A stretch of 6,639 nucleotides of DNA from Porticoccaceae bacterium UBA1117 (lineage in GTDB: Bacteria; Pseudomonadota; Gammaproteobacteria; Pseudomonadales; Porticoccaceae), in contig DCBC01000142.1 in NCBI GenBank assembly GCA_002313335.1, positions 8,006 to 14,644 on the forward strand. Direction: 5' to 3'. Positions 1-6,639 of the stretch are shown here, piece by piece; within the stretch, counting starts at the first letter, position 1, and each line of letters starts with the position of its first letter. The translations under genes and the position numbers were made by a program. Under the pieces are notes generated by a model. That model did not search any database and had not been told where the DNA came from. It saw nothing but the letters and a program-made list of their open reading frames with translations.

Positions 1-3000
1 CGATACTCGACCTGCTCACCGCGAATTAACGTCGAATCACCCATATCTGTAATTTCAACCTTACGCAGCATCTGGCGAGTAATAACCTCGATGTGCTTAT
101 CATTAATTTTTACACCCTGAAGTCTGTAGACGTCTTGGATTTCATTAACGATATACTTAGCCAACTCACTAATACCTTTAAGACGCAAAATGTCGTGAGG
201 AATAGGTGGTCCATCAGAAATAACCTCGCCCTTCTCAACATGCTCACCTTCAAACACGCTCAGAGTACGCCACTTAGGGATCAGTTCCTCATATTGCATC
301 TTACCATTTGGTAATGGCTGGCCATCATCAGGAGAGATGACTAAACGCAACTTGCCTTTGGTTTCCTTACCCAAGGTAACAGTTCCTGTAATCTCCGCAA
401 GGATAGCTGGATCTTTAGGCTTACGTGCCTCAAACAAATCAGCGACTCTCGGTAGACCACCGGTAATATCTTTAGTACCGCCCGCCTCTTGCGGGATACG
501 AGCAATGATCTGCCCAATATCAATCGTATCTCCGTCTATCACATTAATACTCGCATTAGCCGGCAACGGATAGTGTGCAGGGACAGTCGAGTTAGGGAAG
601 ATAAGCTCTTTACCCTTTTTGTCAGTCAACGAGATCATCGGCTTCAGTTCTTTACCTGCAGCATTTCGATCATTAGGATCAATGACCGAGATGCTCGTCA
701 AACCAGTCATATCATCAGTCTGCTGGCGGACACTCAAGCCCTCTTCCATTCCGGAGAATGCAACCTTACCAGCCACTTCAGTAACAATTGGATGAGTATG
801 CGGATCCCAGTTAGCGATAACATCGCCAGCTGAAACAGCCGCACCATCAGCAACTCTGATTAACGCGCCATAAGGAAGCTTGTACCGCTCGCGCTCACGA
901 CCATTTTCATCCGCAATAGCAAGCTCTCCTGAGCGAGAAACTGCGACCAGATTCTTGTCTTTATTCTGAACCGTCTTGAGGTTAATAAGGCGAATGACAC
1001 CGTCTTGTTTAACCTTAACACTGTCTACAGCAGACGCTCGAGACGCGGCACCACCAATATGGAAAGTCCGCATCGTAAGCTGTGTTCCTGGCTCACCAAT
1101 TGACTGCGCAGCAATCACACCCACCGCTTCACCCTGATTGACGCGATGTCCTCGCGCCAAGTCACGGCCGTAACACGCAGAGCAAATACCATGACGTACT
1201 TCACAGGTGATTGGCGAACGCACAATCACTTCGTCGATACTCAACTTCTCAATATGCAAAACCCATTGCTCATCGATCATCGTACCGGCCGCGACCGCTA
1301 TTTCTTCAGTACCTGGCTTATTGACGTCCTTAGCAAGAACACGTCCAAGAATTCGATCGCCTAATGAAGAGATAATATCTCCGCCTTCAATGACCGGAGC
1401 CATCAATAGACCTTCAGTAGTACCACAATCAACTTCCGTAACAACTACGTCCTGAGAGACGTCAACCAGACGACGAGTAAGGTACCCTGAGTTAGCTGTC
1501 TTCAACGCAGTATCAGCCAAGCCTTTACGCGCGCCGTGAGTAGAGATGAAGTACTGCATTACCGTTAAACCTTCACGGAAATTGGCCGTAATCGGAGTTT
1601 CAATAATCGACCCATCAGGCCGCGCCATCAGACCACGCATACCTGCTAGCTGCCGTATCTGTGCTGGGGAACCACGAGCACCAGAATCAGCCATAATGAA
1701 CACTGAGTTGAAAGAATCCTGTTCTTCTATCTCGCCATCACGGTTGGTTACTTTCTCAGTACTAATACCCTTCATCATTGACTTGGCAACGCGATCATTT
1801 GCCTGCGACCAGATATCGATCACTTTGTTGTATCGCTCACCTTGAGTCACAAGACCAGAGGCAAATTGGCTAACAATTTCTCGCACCTGATCTTCAGCCG
1901 CAGAAATAATTTCAGTCTTGTCATCTGGAATAACGAAATCATTGACGCCAATGGATGCACCAGAACGAGTAGAAAATTTGAATCCGGTATACATTAGTTG
2001 GTCAGCAAAGATTACGGTATCTTTAAGACCTACGCGCCGATAGCACTCATTCAAAATAAGCGATATGGCCTTTTTAACCATCGGCTTGTTTACTAAGCTA
2101 AATGGCAGACCTTCAGGAACTGACTCCCACAGAAGAATACGGCCAACAGTAGTGTCAACCATCTTGCGCTCTTCAGTGCGCTCGCCAGTCACTTCATCAA
2201 CTAAAACCTCAACGATTCTAACTTTTACTCTTGCTTGAAGCTCAACGTTATCTGAGTAATATGCTCGAGACGCTTCTCTACCATCGGCAAAAATCATACC
2301 TTCGCCAACTGCATTGACCTTATGACGAGTCATGTAATAGAGACCAAGTACAACGTCCTGTGACGGCACGATAATCGGCTCCCCAGATGCAGGAGACAGA
2401 ATATTATTTGTCGACATCATCAAAGCGCGTGATTCCATCTGCGCCTCTATCGTAAGTGGCACGTGAACAGCCATCTGATCGCCATCGAAGTCAGCATTGA
2501 ATGCAGCACAAACAAGGGGATGCAGCTGAATCGCTTTACCTTCAATTAGCACAGGCTCAAAGGCCTGAATGCCAAGACGGTGGAGCGTCGGTGCCCGATT
2601 CAACAATACTGGATGCTCACGGATCACATCATCGAGAATATCCCACACTATAGACTCTTCACGCTCAACCATTTTCTTAGCAGCTTTAATCGTCGTTGCC
2701 AAACCGCGCAATTCCAACTTACTAAAGATAAACGGCTTGAATAACTCAAGTGCCATACGCTTTGGAAGACCACATTGGTGCAACCGAAGAGTCGGACCAC
2801 ATACGATTACAGATCGCCCAGAGTAATCTACTCGCTTACCTAATAGGTTCTGACGGAAACGGCCGCCTTTGCCTTTAATCATGTCTGCAAGGGACTTCAG
2901 CGGACGCTTATTGGACCCTGTTATCGCGCGGCCACGACGACCATTATCAAGTAATGCATCGACTGACTCTTGTAGCATACGCTTTTCATTGCGAACAATA

Positions 3001-3869
3001 ATATCTGGCGCACTCAACTCAAGAAGACGCTTTAAACGATTATTACGATTGATTACTCGCCGATAAAGATCATTCAGATCAGAGGTCGCGAAACGTCCGC
3101 CATCCAATGGGACCAAAGGTCGTAAATCAGGCGGTAAAACTGGCAATGCCTGTAAAACCATCCACTCGGGCTTATTCCCAGAACCATGGAATGCTTCGAG
3201 TAATTTTAATCGCTTAGAAAACTTTTTAATTTTGGTTTCAGATTTAGTATTGGGGATTTCCTCACGGATCTCCGCAATTTCCTCTTCCATTACAATTTCT
3301 CTTAACAGGGACTGAATAGCTTCAGCTCCCATAGTAGCGACAAACTCATCGCCAAATTCTTCTAACGACTCGAAATACTCATCATCGGTTAGCAATTGGC
3401 CTTTTTCTAGTGTCGTTAAACCTGGATCGGTAACCACATAGGACTCAAAGTACAAGACGCGCTCAATTTCACGAAGTGTCATGTCGAGCATCAACCCGAT
3501 GCGCGAAGGTAAAGACTTCAGGAACCATATATGTGCAACTGGGCAGGCCAATTCAATATGACCCATACGCTCTCGTCGCACTTTGGTAAGCGTCACTTCA
3601 ACACCGCACTTCTCGCAGACAATGCCACGATGCTTCATACGTTTGTACTTGCCACACAAGCACTCGTAATCTTTCACTGGACCAAAAATCTTGGCACAGA
3701 AAAGACCTTCGCGCTCCGGCTTAAAGGTGCGGTAGTTAATTGTTTCAGGCTTCTTTACTTCACCAAATGACCAAGACCGGATCATTTCTGGTGAGGCAAG
3801 ACTAATCCGAATGTTATCAAACTCGGTATTTTGTTCTTTCTGCTTGAGTAGATTGACTAAGTCTTTCAA
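1..3869 (-). CDS. rpoC: DNA-directed RNA polymerase subunit beta', N-terminal 1289 residues (3' end outside window)
   Basis: This is the beta' subunit, which carries the catalytic magnesium site and the clamp of core RNA polymerase. I place the start at TTG (3867-3869), giving (M)KDLVNLLKQ, collinear with E. coli MKDLLKFLKA, with a GGAGG Shine-Dalgarno seven bases upstream. Domains in order: the zinc-binding domain with C70, C72, C85 and C88; the clamp and rudder; the active site NADFDGD at residues 458-464 (D460, D462, D464, same numbering as E. coli); the F-loop region; the bridge helix at about 770-805; the second zinc site C815, C889, C896, C899; the trigger loop with M933 and H937; and a trigger-loop insertion of the E. 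coli SI3 type at about 944-1131. After that come the [17 protein letters not shown] block and the [16 protein letters not shown] block near the edge. There is one extra residue near 550-575 and about six near 1190 relative to E. coli. About 110-120 C-terminal codons are missing because the window ends. Codons checked across the gene show no stop. Confidence 0.99.
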   Translation of the reverse strand, partial: MKDLVNLLKQKEQNTEFDNIRISLASPEMIRSWSFGEVKKPETINYRTFKPEREGLFCAKIFGPVKDYECLCGKYKRMKHRGIVCEKCGVEVTLTKVRRERMGHIELACPVAHIWFLKSLPSRIGLMLDMTLREIERVLYFESYVVTDPGLTTLEKGQLLTDDEYFESLEEFGDEFVATMGAEAIQSLLREIVMEEEIAEIREEIPNTKSETKIKKFSKRLKLLEAFHGSGNKPEWMVLQALPVLPPDLRPLVPLDGGRFATSDLNDLYRRVINRNNRLKRLLELSAPDIIVRNEKRMLQESVDALLDNGRRGRAITGSNKRPLKSLADMIKGKGGRFRQNLLGKRVDYSGRSVIVCGPTLRLHQCGLPKRMALELFKPFIFSKLELRGLATTIKAAKKMVEREESIVWDILDDVIREHPVLLNRAPTLHRLGIQAFEPVLIEGKAIQLHPLVCAAFNADFDGDQMAVHVPLTIEAQMESRALMMSTNNILSPASGEPIIVPSQDVVLGLYYMTRHKVNAVGEGMIFADGREASRAYYSDNVELQARVKVRIVEVLVDEVTGERTEERKMVDTTVGRILLWESVPEGLPFSLVNKPMVKKAISLILNECYRRVGLKDTVIFADQLMYTGFKFSTRSGASIGVNDFVIPDDKTEIISAAEDQVREIVSQFASGLVTQGERYNKVIDIWSQANDRVAKSMMKGISTEKVTNRDGEIEEQDSFNSVFIMADSGARGSPAQIRQLAGMRGLMARPDGSIIETPITANFREGLTVMQYFISTHGARKGLADTALKTANSGYLTRRLVDVSQDVVVTEVDCGTTEGLLMAPVIEGGDIISSLGDRILGRVLAKDVNKPGTEEIAVAAGTMIDEQWVLHIEKLSIDEVIVRSPITCEVRHGICSACYGRDLARGHRVNQGEAVGVIAAQSIGEPGTQLTMRTFHIGGAASRASAVDSVKVKQDGVIRLINLKTVQNKDKNLVAVSRSGELAIADENGRERERYKLPYGALIRVADGAAVSAGDVIANWDPHTHPIVTEVAGKVAFSGMEEGLSVRQQTDDMTGLTSISVIDPNDRNAAGKELKPMISLTDKKGKELIFPNSTVPAHYPLPANASINVIDGDTIDIGQIIARIPQEAGGTKDITGGLPRVADLFEARKPKDPAILAEITGTVTLGKETKGKLRLVISPDDGQPLPNGKMQYEELIPKWRTLSVFEGEHVEKGEVISDGPPIPHDILRLKGISELAKYIVNEIQDVYRLQGVKINDKHIEVITRQMLRKVEITDMGDSTLIRGEQVEY
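477..1040 (-). other. rpoC: Region encoding SI3-type trigger-loop insertion of RpoC
   Basis: The trigger loop begins with [16 protein letters not shown] (M933, H937) and resumes with GGTKDITGG. Between them lie about 188 residues matching the E. coli SI3 insertion in length and in scattered blocks such as VPYGA-like [16 protein letters not shown] and [10 protein letters not shown]. The insertion is typical of proteobacterial polymerases, where it modulates trigger-loop movement and thus pausing and cleavage; it is absent from Thermus and Bacillus. The boundaries come from homology with E. coli numbering (943-1130) shifted by one residue and are approximate. Confidence 0.85.
2478..2498 (-). 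other. rpoC: RpoC catalytic magnesium-binding motif NADFDGD
   Basis: The codons read N-A-D-F-D-G-D at residues 458-464 from the chosen TTG start. The three aspartates (460, 462, 464) hold the catalytic magnesium ion in all multisubunit RNA polymerases. The numbering equals E. coli exactly, which independently supports the TTG start and shows there is no net insertion or deletion in the first 464 residues. Confidence 0.98.
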
Positions 3870-3876
3870 GGCTTTT

Positions 3877-3881
3877 CCTCC
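3877..3881 (-). promoter_or_regulatory. Shine-Dalgarno sequence of rpoC
   Basis: The minus strand reads GGAGG followed by a seven-base spacer (AAAAGCC) and TTG. Strength and spacing are close to ideal, and no ATG or GTG in frame gives a better match to the conserved N-terminus. This site therefore fixes TTG at 3869 as the rpoC start. A strong site probably offsets the weak start codon. Confidence 0.9.
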
Positions 3882-3896
3882 AGTAACTGGGTTTGC

Positions 3897-3916
3897 CGGG
3901 GCGATCAGTCACCCCG
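3897..3916 (-). repeat. Inverted repeat CGGGG-N10-CCCCG in the rpoB-rpoC spacer
   Basis: The minus strand reads CGGGG, ten loop bases (TGACTGATCG), then CCCCG. All five pairs are G-C, so a small hairpin in the mRNA is plausible. It lies 15 bases upstream of the rpoC Shine-Dalgarno and is not followed by a T run, so it is not an intrinsic terminator. It could mark an RNA processing or translation-modulating element, or simply be chance; a function is inference only. Confidence 0.45.
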
Positions 3917-3930
3917 ACTATCACTAAGCA

Positions 3931-3944
3931 AATAAGCGCTTATT
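3931..3944. repeat. Perfect 14-base palindrome across the rpoB stop codon
   Basis: AATAAGCGCTTATT equals its own reverse complement. It includes the rpoB TAA stop (3940-3942), two bases of the last glutamate codon and the first nine bases of the spacer. As RNA it could fold only into a weak five-pair A/U stem with a GCGC loop. No function is known to me. Confidence 0.5.
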
Positions 3945-6639
3945 CGTTTTCCAACTCCATGTTGATACCAAGAGAGCGAACTTCCTTGACCAACACGTTG
4001 AACGACTCTGGCATGCCAGGCTCCATTCGGTGATCGCCATCGACGATGTTTTTATACATCTTAGTTCGACCAGCAACATCATCCGACTTAACCGTAAGCA
4101 TTTCTTGAAGCGTGTAGGCGGCACCATAAGCCTCCAGTGCCCATACTTCCATCTCACCAAAGCGCTGCCCACCAAACTGTGCCTTACCACCCAGCGGCTG
4201 CTGAGTAACGAGACTATATGATCCAGTCGAGCGTGCGTGCATTTTGTCGTCCACTAGGTGATTCAGCTTAAGCATATACATATAGCCGACCGTTACTGGG
4301 CGATCAAACTTATCGCCAGTGCGTCCGTCATAAAGGGTTGATTGCCCACTTTCTGGCAAATCAGCCAACGCTAGCATGCTTTTAAGCTCAACTTCGTGAG
4401 CGCCATCAAATACTGGCGTTGCAATAGGAACACCTGAACGCAGGTTAGATGCTAACTCGAGCACTTCGCTATCAGTTAACTCTTTTAGATCAGTGCCATA
4501 CACTGTATCGCCCACATCATAGACAGCTTGCAAGAACTTACGTACTTCTGCAGCCTTTGCTTGCGCCTTAATCATGGCGTCAATTTTATCGCCTAGACCT
4601 TTGGCAGCCATTCCCATATGAACTTCAAGAACCTGACCAACGTTCATTCTCGATGGAACGCCTAACGGGTTAAGTACGATATCAACCGGCTCACCGTTCT
4701 CATCGTAAGGCATATCTTCAACCGGTTTAATCACCGAGATAACACCCTTGTTTCCGTGACGACCAGCCATTTTATCACCAGGCTGAATACGACGCTTAAC
4801 TGCAAGATAAACTTTGACCGTTTTAAGAACGCCAGGCGCCAAATCATCGCCGCTTTGTAACTTACCGCGCTTCTCTTCAAATCGATCATCCAGTTGCGTA
4901 CGGCGCTCACCTAGTTGGGTTTGCGCTGCGGCGATCTGGTCATTGAACTCGGCTTTCTCCATACGCATAGAGAACCAGTCAGCAGTTGAGTAATCAGTAA
5001 CAGCTTCCGCAGTTAACTTCTCACCCTTCTTAAGACCTTCAGCTTTGACAACTTTAGCGCCATCCAGTGCCGCAAATAAACGCCCTAAGGTAGCATTTTC
5101 AACGATACGATACTCATCGTTAAGATCCTTTCTGAATTGGCCGAGCTCGGCTCTTTCAATATCGAGAGATCGCTGATCCTTATCAAGACCGTCACGCGTG
5201 AAGACCTGAACGTTAATAACGGTACCCTTAATACTTGTTGGCACGCGAAGTGAGGTATCTTTAACGTCGGAAGCTTTCTCTCCGAAGATCGCACGTAAAA
5301 GCTTTTCTTCCGGAGTGAGCTGGGTTTCGCCCTTTGGCGTTACCTTGCCAACCAAAATATCACCGGCAGAGACTTCAGCACCAATATGCACAATGCCCGA
5401 CTCATCCAGTCTTGCCAGAGCGACTTCGCCAACATTAGGAATATCAGCAGTTATTTCTTCGGACCCTAGTTTAGTGTCTCGAGCAACGCAGGTGAGCTCC
5501 TGAATATGAATCGTGGTGAAACGGTCTTCTTTAACGACACGCTCAGAGATTAAGATTGAATCCTCAAAGTTATATCCATTCCAAGGCATAAACGCAATAC
5601 GCATATTTTGCCCAAGTGCTAATTCACCAAGATCAACAGAGGGTCCATCAGCAAGGACATCGCCACGGGAAATCTCATCACCCTGTTTAACGATTGGCTT
5701 CTGATTAATGCAGGTGTTTTGATTAGACCTGGTGTACTTAGTCAGGTTATAAATATCAACACCCGCTTCGCCAGATTCAACTTCACTGTCACCCACACGA
5801 ACAACAATACGGCCGGCATCAACGCTTTCGACAACACCACCACGCTTGGCTACCTTACAAACACCGGAATCACTTGCTACAGTTCGTTCAATTCCAGTAC
5901 CAACCAATGGAGCCTCAGCCCTCAGTGTCGGCACGGCTTGACGCTGCATGTTTGATCCCATAAGTGCACGGTTAGCATCATCATGCTCTAAGAAGGGAAT
6001 CAGCGATGCTGCAACCGAAACAACTTGCTGAGGAGAGACATCCATATAGTCGATGTCTGCAGGCGCCTTTGTTGTAAATTCATTCTGGTGTCGAACAGCG
6101 ACCATATCATCAGCAAATTGATCCTTGCTATTAATAGCAGCTGATGCCTGAGCAATTACGAACTGAGATTCATTAATCGCAGACAAGTACTCAATGTCTA
6201 ACGTTACTTTGCCGTCAACAACTTTTCTATAAGGTGTCTCAATGAAACCATAATGATTAGTTCGCGCATAAGTCGCCAGAGAATTAATAAGACCAATGTT
6301 GGGTCCTTCTGGCGTTTCAATCGGACATACTCGTCCGTAGTGAGTCGGATGGACGTCACGCACTTCAAACCCAGCTCTCTCACGTGTCAAACCACCAGGC
6401 CCTAGCGCAGAAACACGGCGCTTGTGGGTGACTTCTGACAATGGATTGTTTTGATCCATAAACTGCGATAGCTGACTTGAACCAAAAAACTCTTTCATGG
6501 CGGCGGCAACGGGTTTAGCGTTGACTAAATCCTGTGGCATTAGCCCTTCTGACTCAGCCACACCCAGACGCTCTTTGACGGCACGCTCGACGCGCACCAA
6601 ACCAACTCTAAACTGGTTTTCAGCCATCTCACCGACCGA
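3940..6639 (-). CDS. rpoB: DNA-directed RNA polymerase subunit beta, C-terminal 899 residues (5' end outside window)
   Basis: This is the beta subunit of core RNA polymerase, which with beta' forms the catalytic cleft that makes RNA from NTPs on a DNA template. The visible part starts with residues [10 protein letters not shown], matching E. coli RpoB from about residue 455, so roughly a third of the gene lies beyond the right edge. In order it shows the rifampicin region (visible residues about 53-79), the [14 protein letters not shown] block, the [12 protein letters not shown] block, the flap with [13 protein letters not shown], a lysine- and glutamate-rich helical insertion just before GDDLAPG, the NTP-contacting [13 protein letters not shown] motif (4741-4779), and the conserved C-terminal run ending MELENE and a TAA stop. 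The visible part is about 11 residues longer than the matching E. coli segment. The differences lie in variable stretches including the helical insertion (about 4851-5190), which reads more like Pseudomonas. The frame is open throughout. rpoC follows 70 bases downstream. The MAENQF methionine is internal, not a start. Confidence 0.99.
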   Translation of the reverse strand, partial: SVGEMAENQFRVGLVRVERAVKERLGVAESEGLMPQDLVNAKPVAAAMKEFFGSSQLSQFMDQNNPLSEVTHKRRVSALGPGGLTRERAGFEVRDVHPTHYGRVCPIETPEGPNIGLINSLATYARTNHYGFIETPYRKVVDGKVTLDIEYLSAINESQFVIAQASAAINSKDQFADDMVAVRHQNEFTTKAPADIDYMDVSPQQVVSVAASLIPFLEHDDANRALMGSNMQRQAVPTLRAEAPLVGTGIERTVASDSGVCKVAKRGGVVESVDAGRIVVRVGDSEVESGEAGVDIYNLTKYTRSNQNTCINQKPIVKQGDEISRGDVLADGPSVDLGELALGQNMRIAFMPWNGYNFEDSILISERVVKEDRFTTIHIQELTCVARDTKLGSEEITADIPNVGEVALARLDESGIVHIGAEVSAGDILVGKVTPKGETQLTPEEKLLRAIFGEKASDVKDTSLRVPTSIKGTVINVQVFTRDGLDKDQRSLDIERAELGQFRKDLNDEYRIVENATLGRLFAALDGAKVVKAEGLKKGEKLTAEAVTDYSTADWFSMRMEKAEFNDQIAAAQTQLGERRTQLDDRFEEKRGKLQSGDDLAPGVLKTVKVYLAVKRRIQPGDKMAGRHGNKGVISVIKPVEDMPYDENGEPVDIVLNPLGVPSRMNVGQVLEVHMGMAAKGLGDKIDAMIKAQAKAAEVRKFLQAVYDVGDTVYGTDLKELTDSEVLELASNLRSGVPIATPVFDGAHEVELKSMLALADLPESGQSTLYDGRTGDKFDRPVTVGYMYMLKLNHLVDDKMHARSTGSYSLVTQQPLGGKAQFGGQRFGEMEVWALEAYGAAYTLQEMLTVKSDDVAGRTKMYKNIVDGDHRMEPGMPESFNVLVKEVRSLGINMELENE
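6403..6483 (-). other. rpoB: Rifampicin-resistance-determining region (cluster I) of rpoB
   Basis: This stretch encodes the part of the rifampicin pocket equivalent to E. coli RpoB residues 507-533. At the classical resistance positions (E. coli numbering) the sequence shows L511, S512, Q513, F514, D516, N518, S522, H526, R529, S531 and L533, all as in the susceptible E. coli protein. Substitutions from E. coli are I to V at 524 and at 530, both conservative. From established knowledge of this site the polymerase is predicted to bind rifampicin. Whether the organism is susceptible also depends on uptake and drug-modifying enzymes, which cannot be seen here. The downstream cluster II block ([15 protein letters not shown]) also keeps the residues equivalent to P564 and I572. 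Confidence 0.93.

Larger units (their letters stand above)
3870..3939 (-). other. rpoB-rpoC intergenic spacer, no terminator or obvious promoter
   Basis: The 70 bases between the rpoB stop and the rpoC start hold the rpoC ribosome binding site, a five-pair GC hairpin (3897-3916) and a short palindrome (3880-3890). There is no hairpin followed by a T run on the minus strand and no convincing -35/-10 pair, so the two genes are read as one transcript. The length is similar to the spacer in E. coli. Confidence 0.8.

Noticed and set aside
489..833. Plus-strand open frame of 114 codons, and the other plus-strand frames of 60-100 codons within 93-3770
   Set aside because: They lie opposite rpoC, whose minus-strand frame is continuous and highly conserved. 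Their translations resemble no family I know and have no convincing ribosome binding sites. They are antisense shadows.
477..1040. Intein or foreign insertion inside the rpoC trigger loop
   Set aside because: The insertion has the length and sequence blocks of the normal proteobacterial SI3 module, with no intein splice motifs.
1..3869. Possible frameshift or inactivation of rpoC, because no single closed reading frame is contained in the window
   Set aside because: Translation at many points from the TTG start to the left edge stays in one frame and matches RpoC. The frame simply runs off the window before its stop codon.
3897..3916. Intrinsic terminator between rpoB and rpoC
   Set aside because: The stem has only five pairs with a ten-base loop and no T run follows on the minus strand.
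3924..4190. Minus-strand open frame of 88 codons overlapping the rpoB 3' end
   Set aside because: It is a shifted-frame shadow of rpoB. The correct frame encodes the conserved C-terminus ending in MELENE.
5315..5955. Three plus-strand open frames of 62-78 codons opposite rpoB
   Set aside because: They are antisense to conserved rpoB blocks, with low-complexity compositions and no family resemblance.

Overview
The window holds one end-to-end stretch of the bacterial RNA polymerase operon, read entirely from the minus strand. It contains the 3' two thirds of rpoB (beta subunit, entering at the right edge), a 70-base intergenic gap, and the first roughly nine tenths of rpoC (beta' subunit, leaving at the left edge). 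No other gene, RNA gene, mobile element, CRISPR array or origin could be supported.

The organism is most likely a gammaproteobacterium. Both proteins align almost without gaps to remembered E. coli and Pseudomonas sequences. RpoC carries the large trigger-loop insertion (SI3) of the E. coli type at the same length. RpoB carries a helical insertion before the GDDLAPG motif whose composition is closer to Pseudomonas than to the enterics. Moderate base composition and a TTG start for rpoC fit a non-enteric, possibly aquatic, gammaproteobacterium. I cannot place it more finely without a search.

Layout in transcription order (right to left): rpoB codons from the equivalent of E. coli residue 455 to the stop at 3940-3942, including the rifampicin-resistance region, the flap, the catalytic [13 protein letters not shown] block and the C-terminal clamp segment. 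Next is a 70-base spacer with a strong Shine-Dalgarno, a GC-rich hairpin and two short palindromes, one of them across the rpoB stop. Last is rpoC from TTG at 3869 to the left edge (1289 full codons), with its zinc-binding domain, NADFDGD active site, second zinc site, bridge helix and trigger loop intact.

The two products are the two large subunits of the same core enzyme and together form the active-site cleft. Co-transcription and the short spacer with no terminator fit stoichiometric production. I followed the rpoC frame at many points and found no stop or frameshift. This is an ordinary housekeeping region: the observations in Part 2 are minor, and I see no previously undescribed system here.
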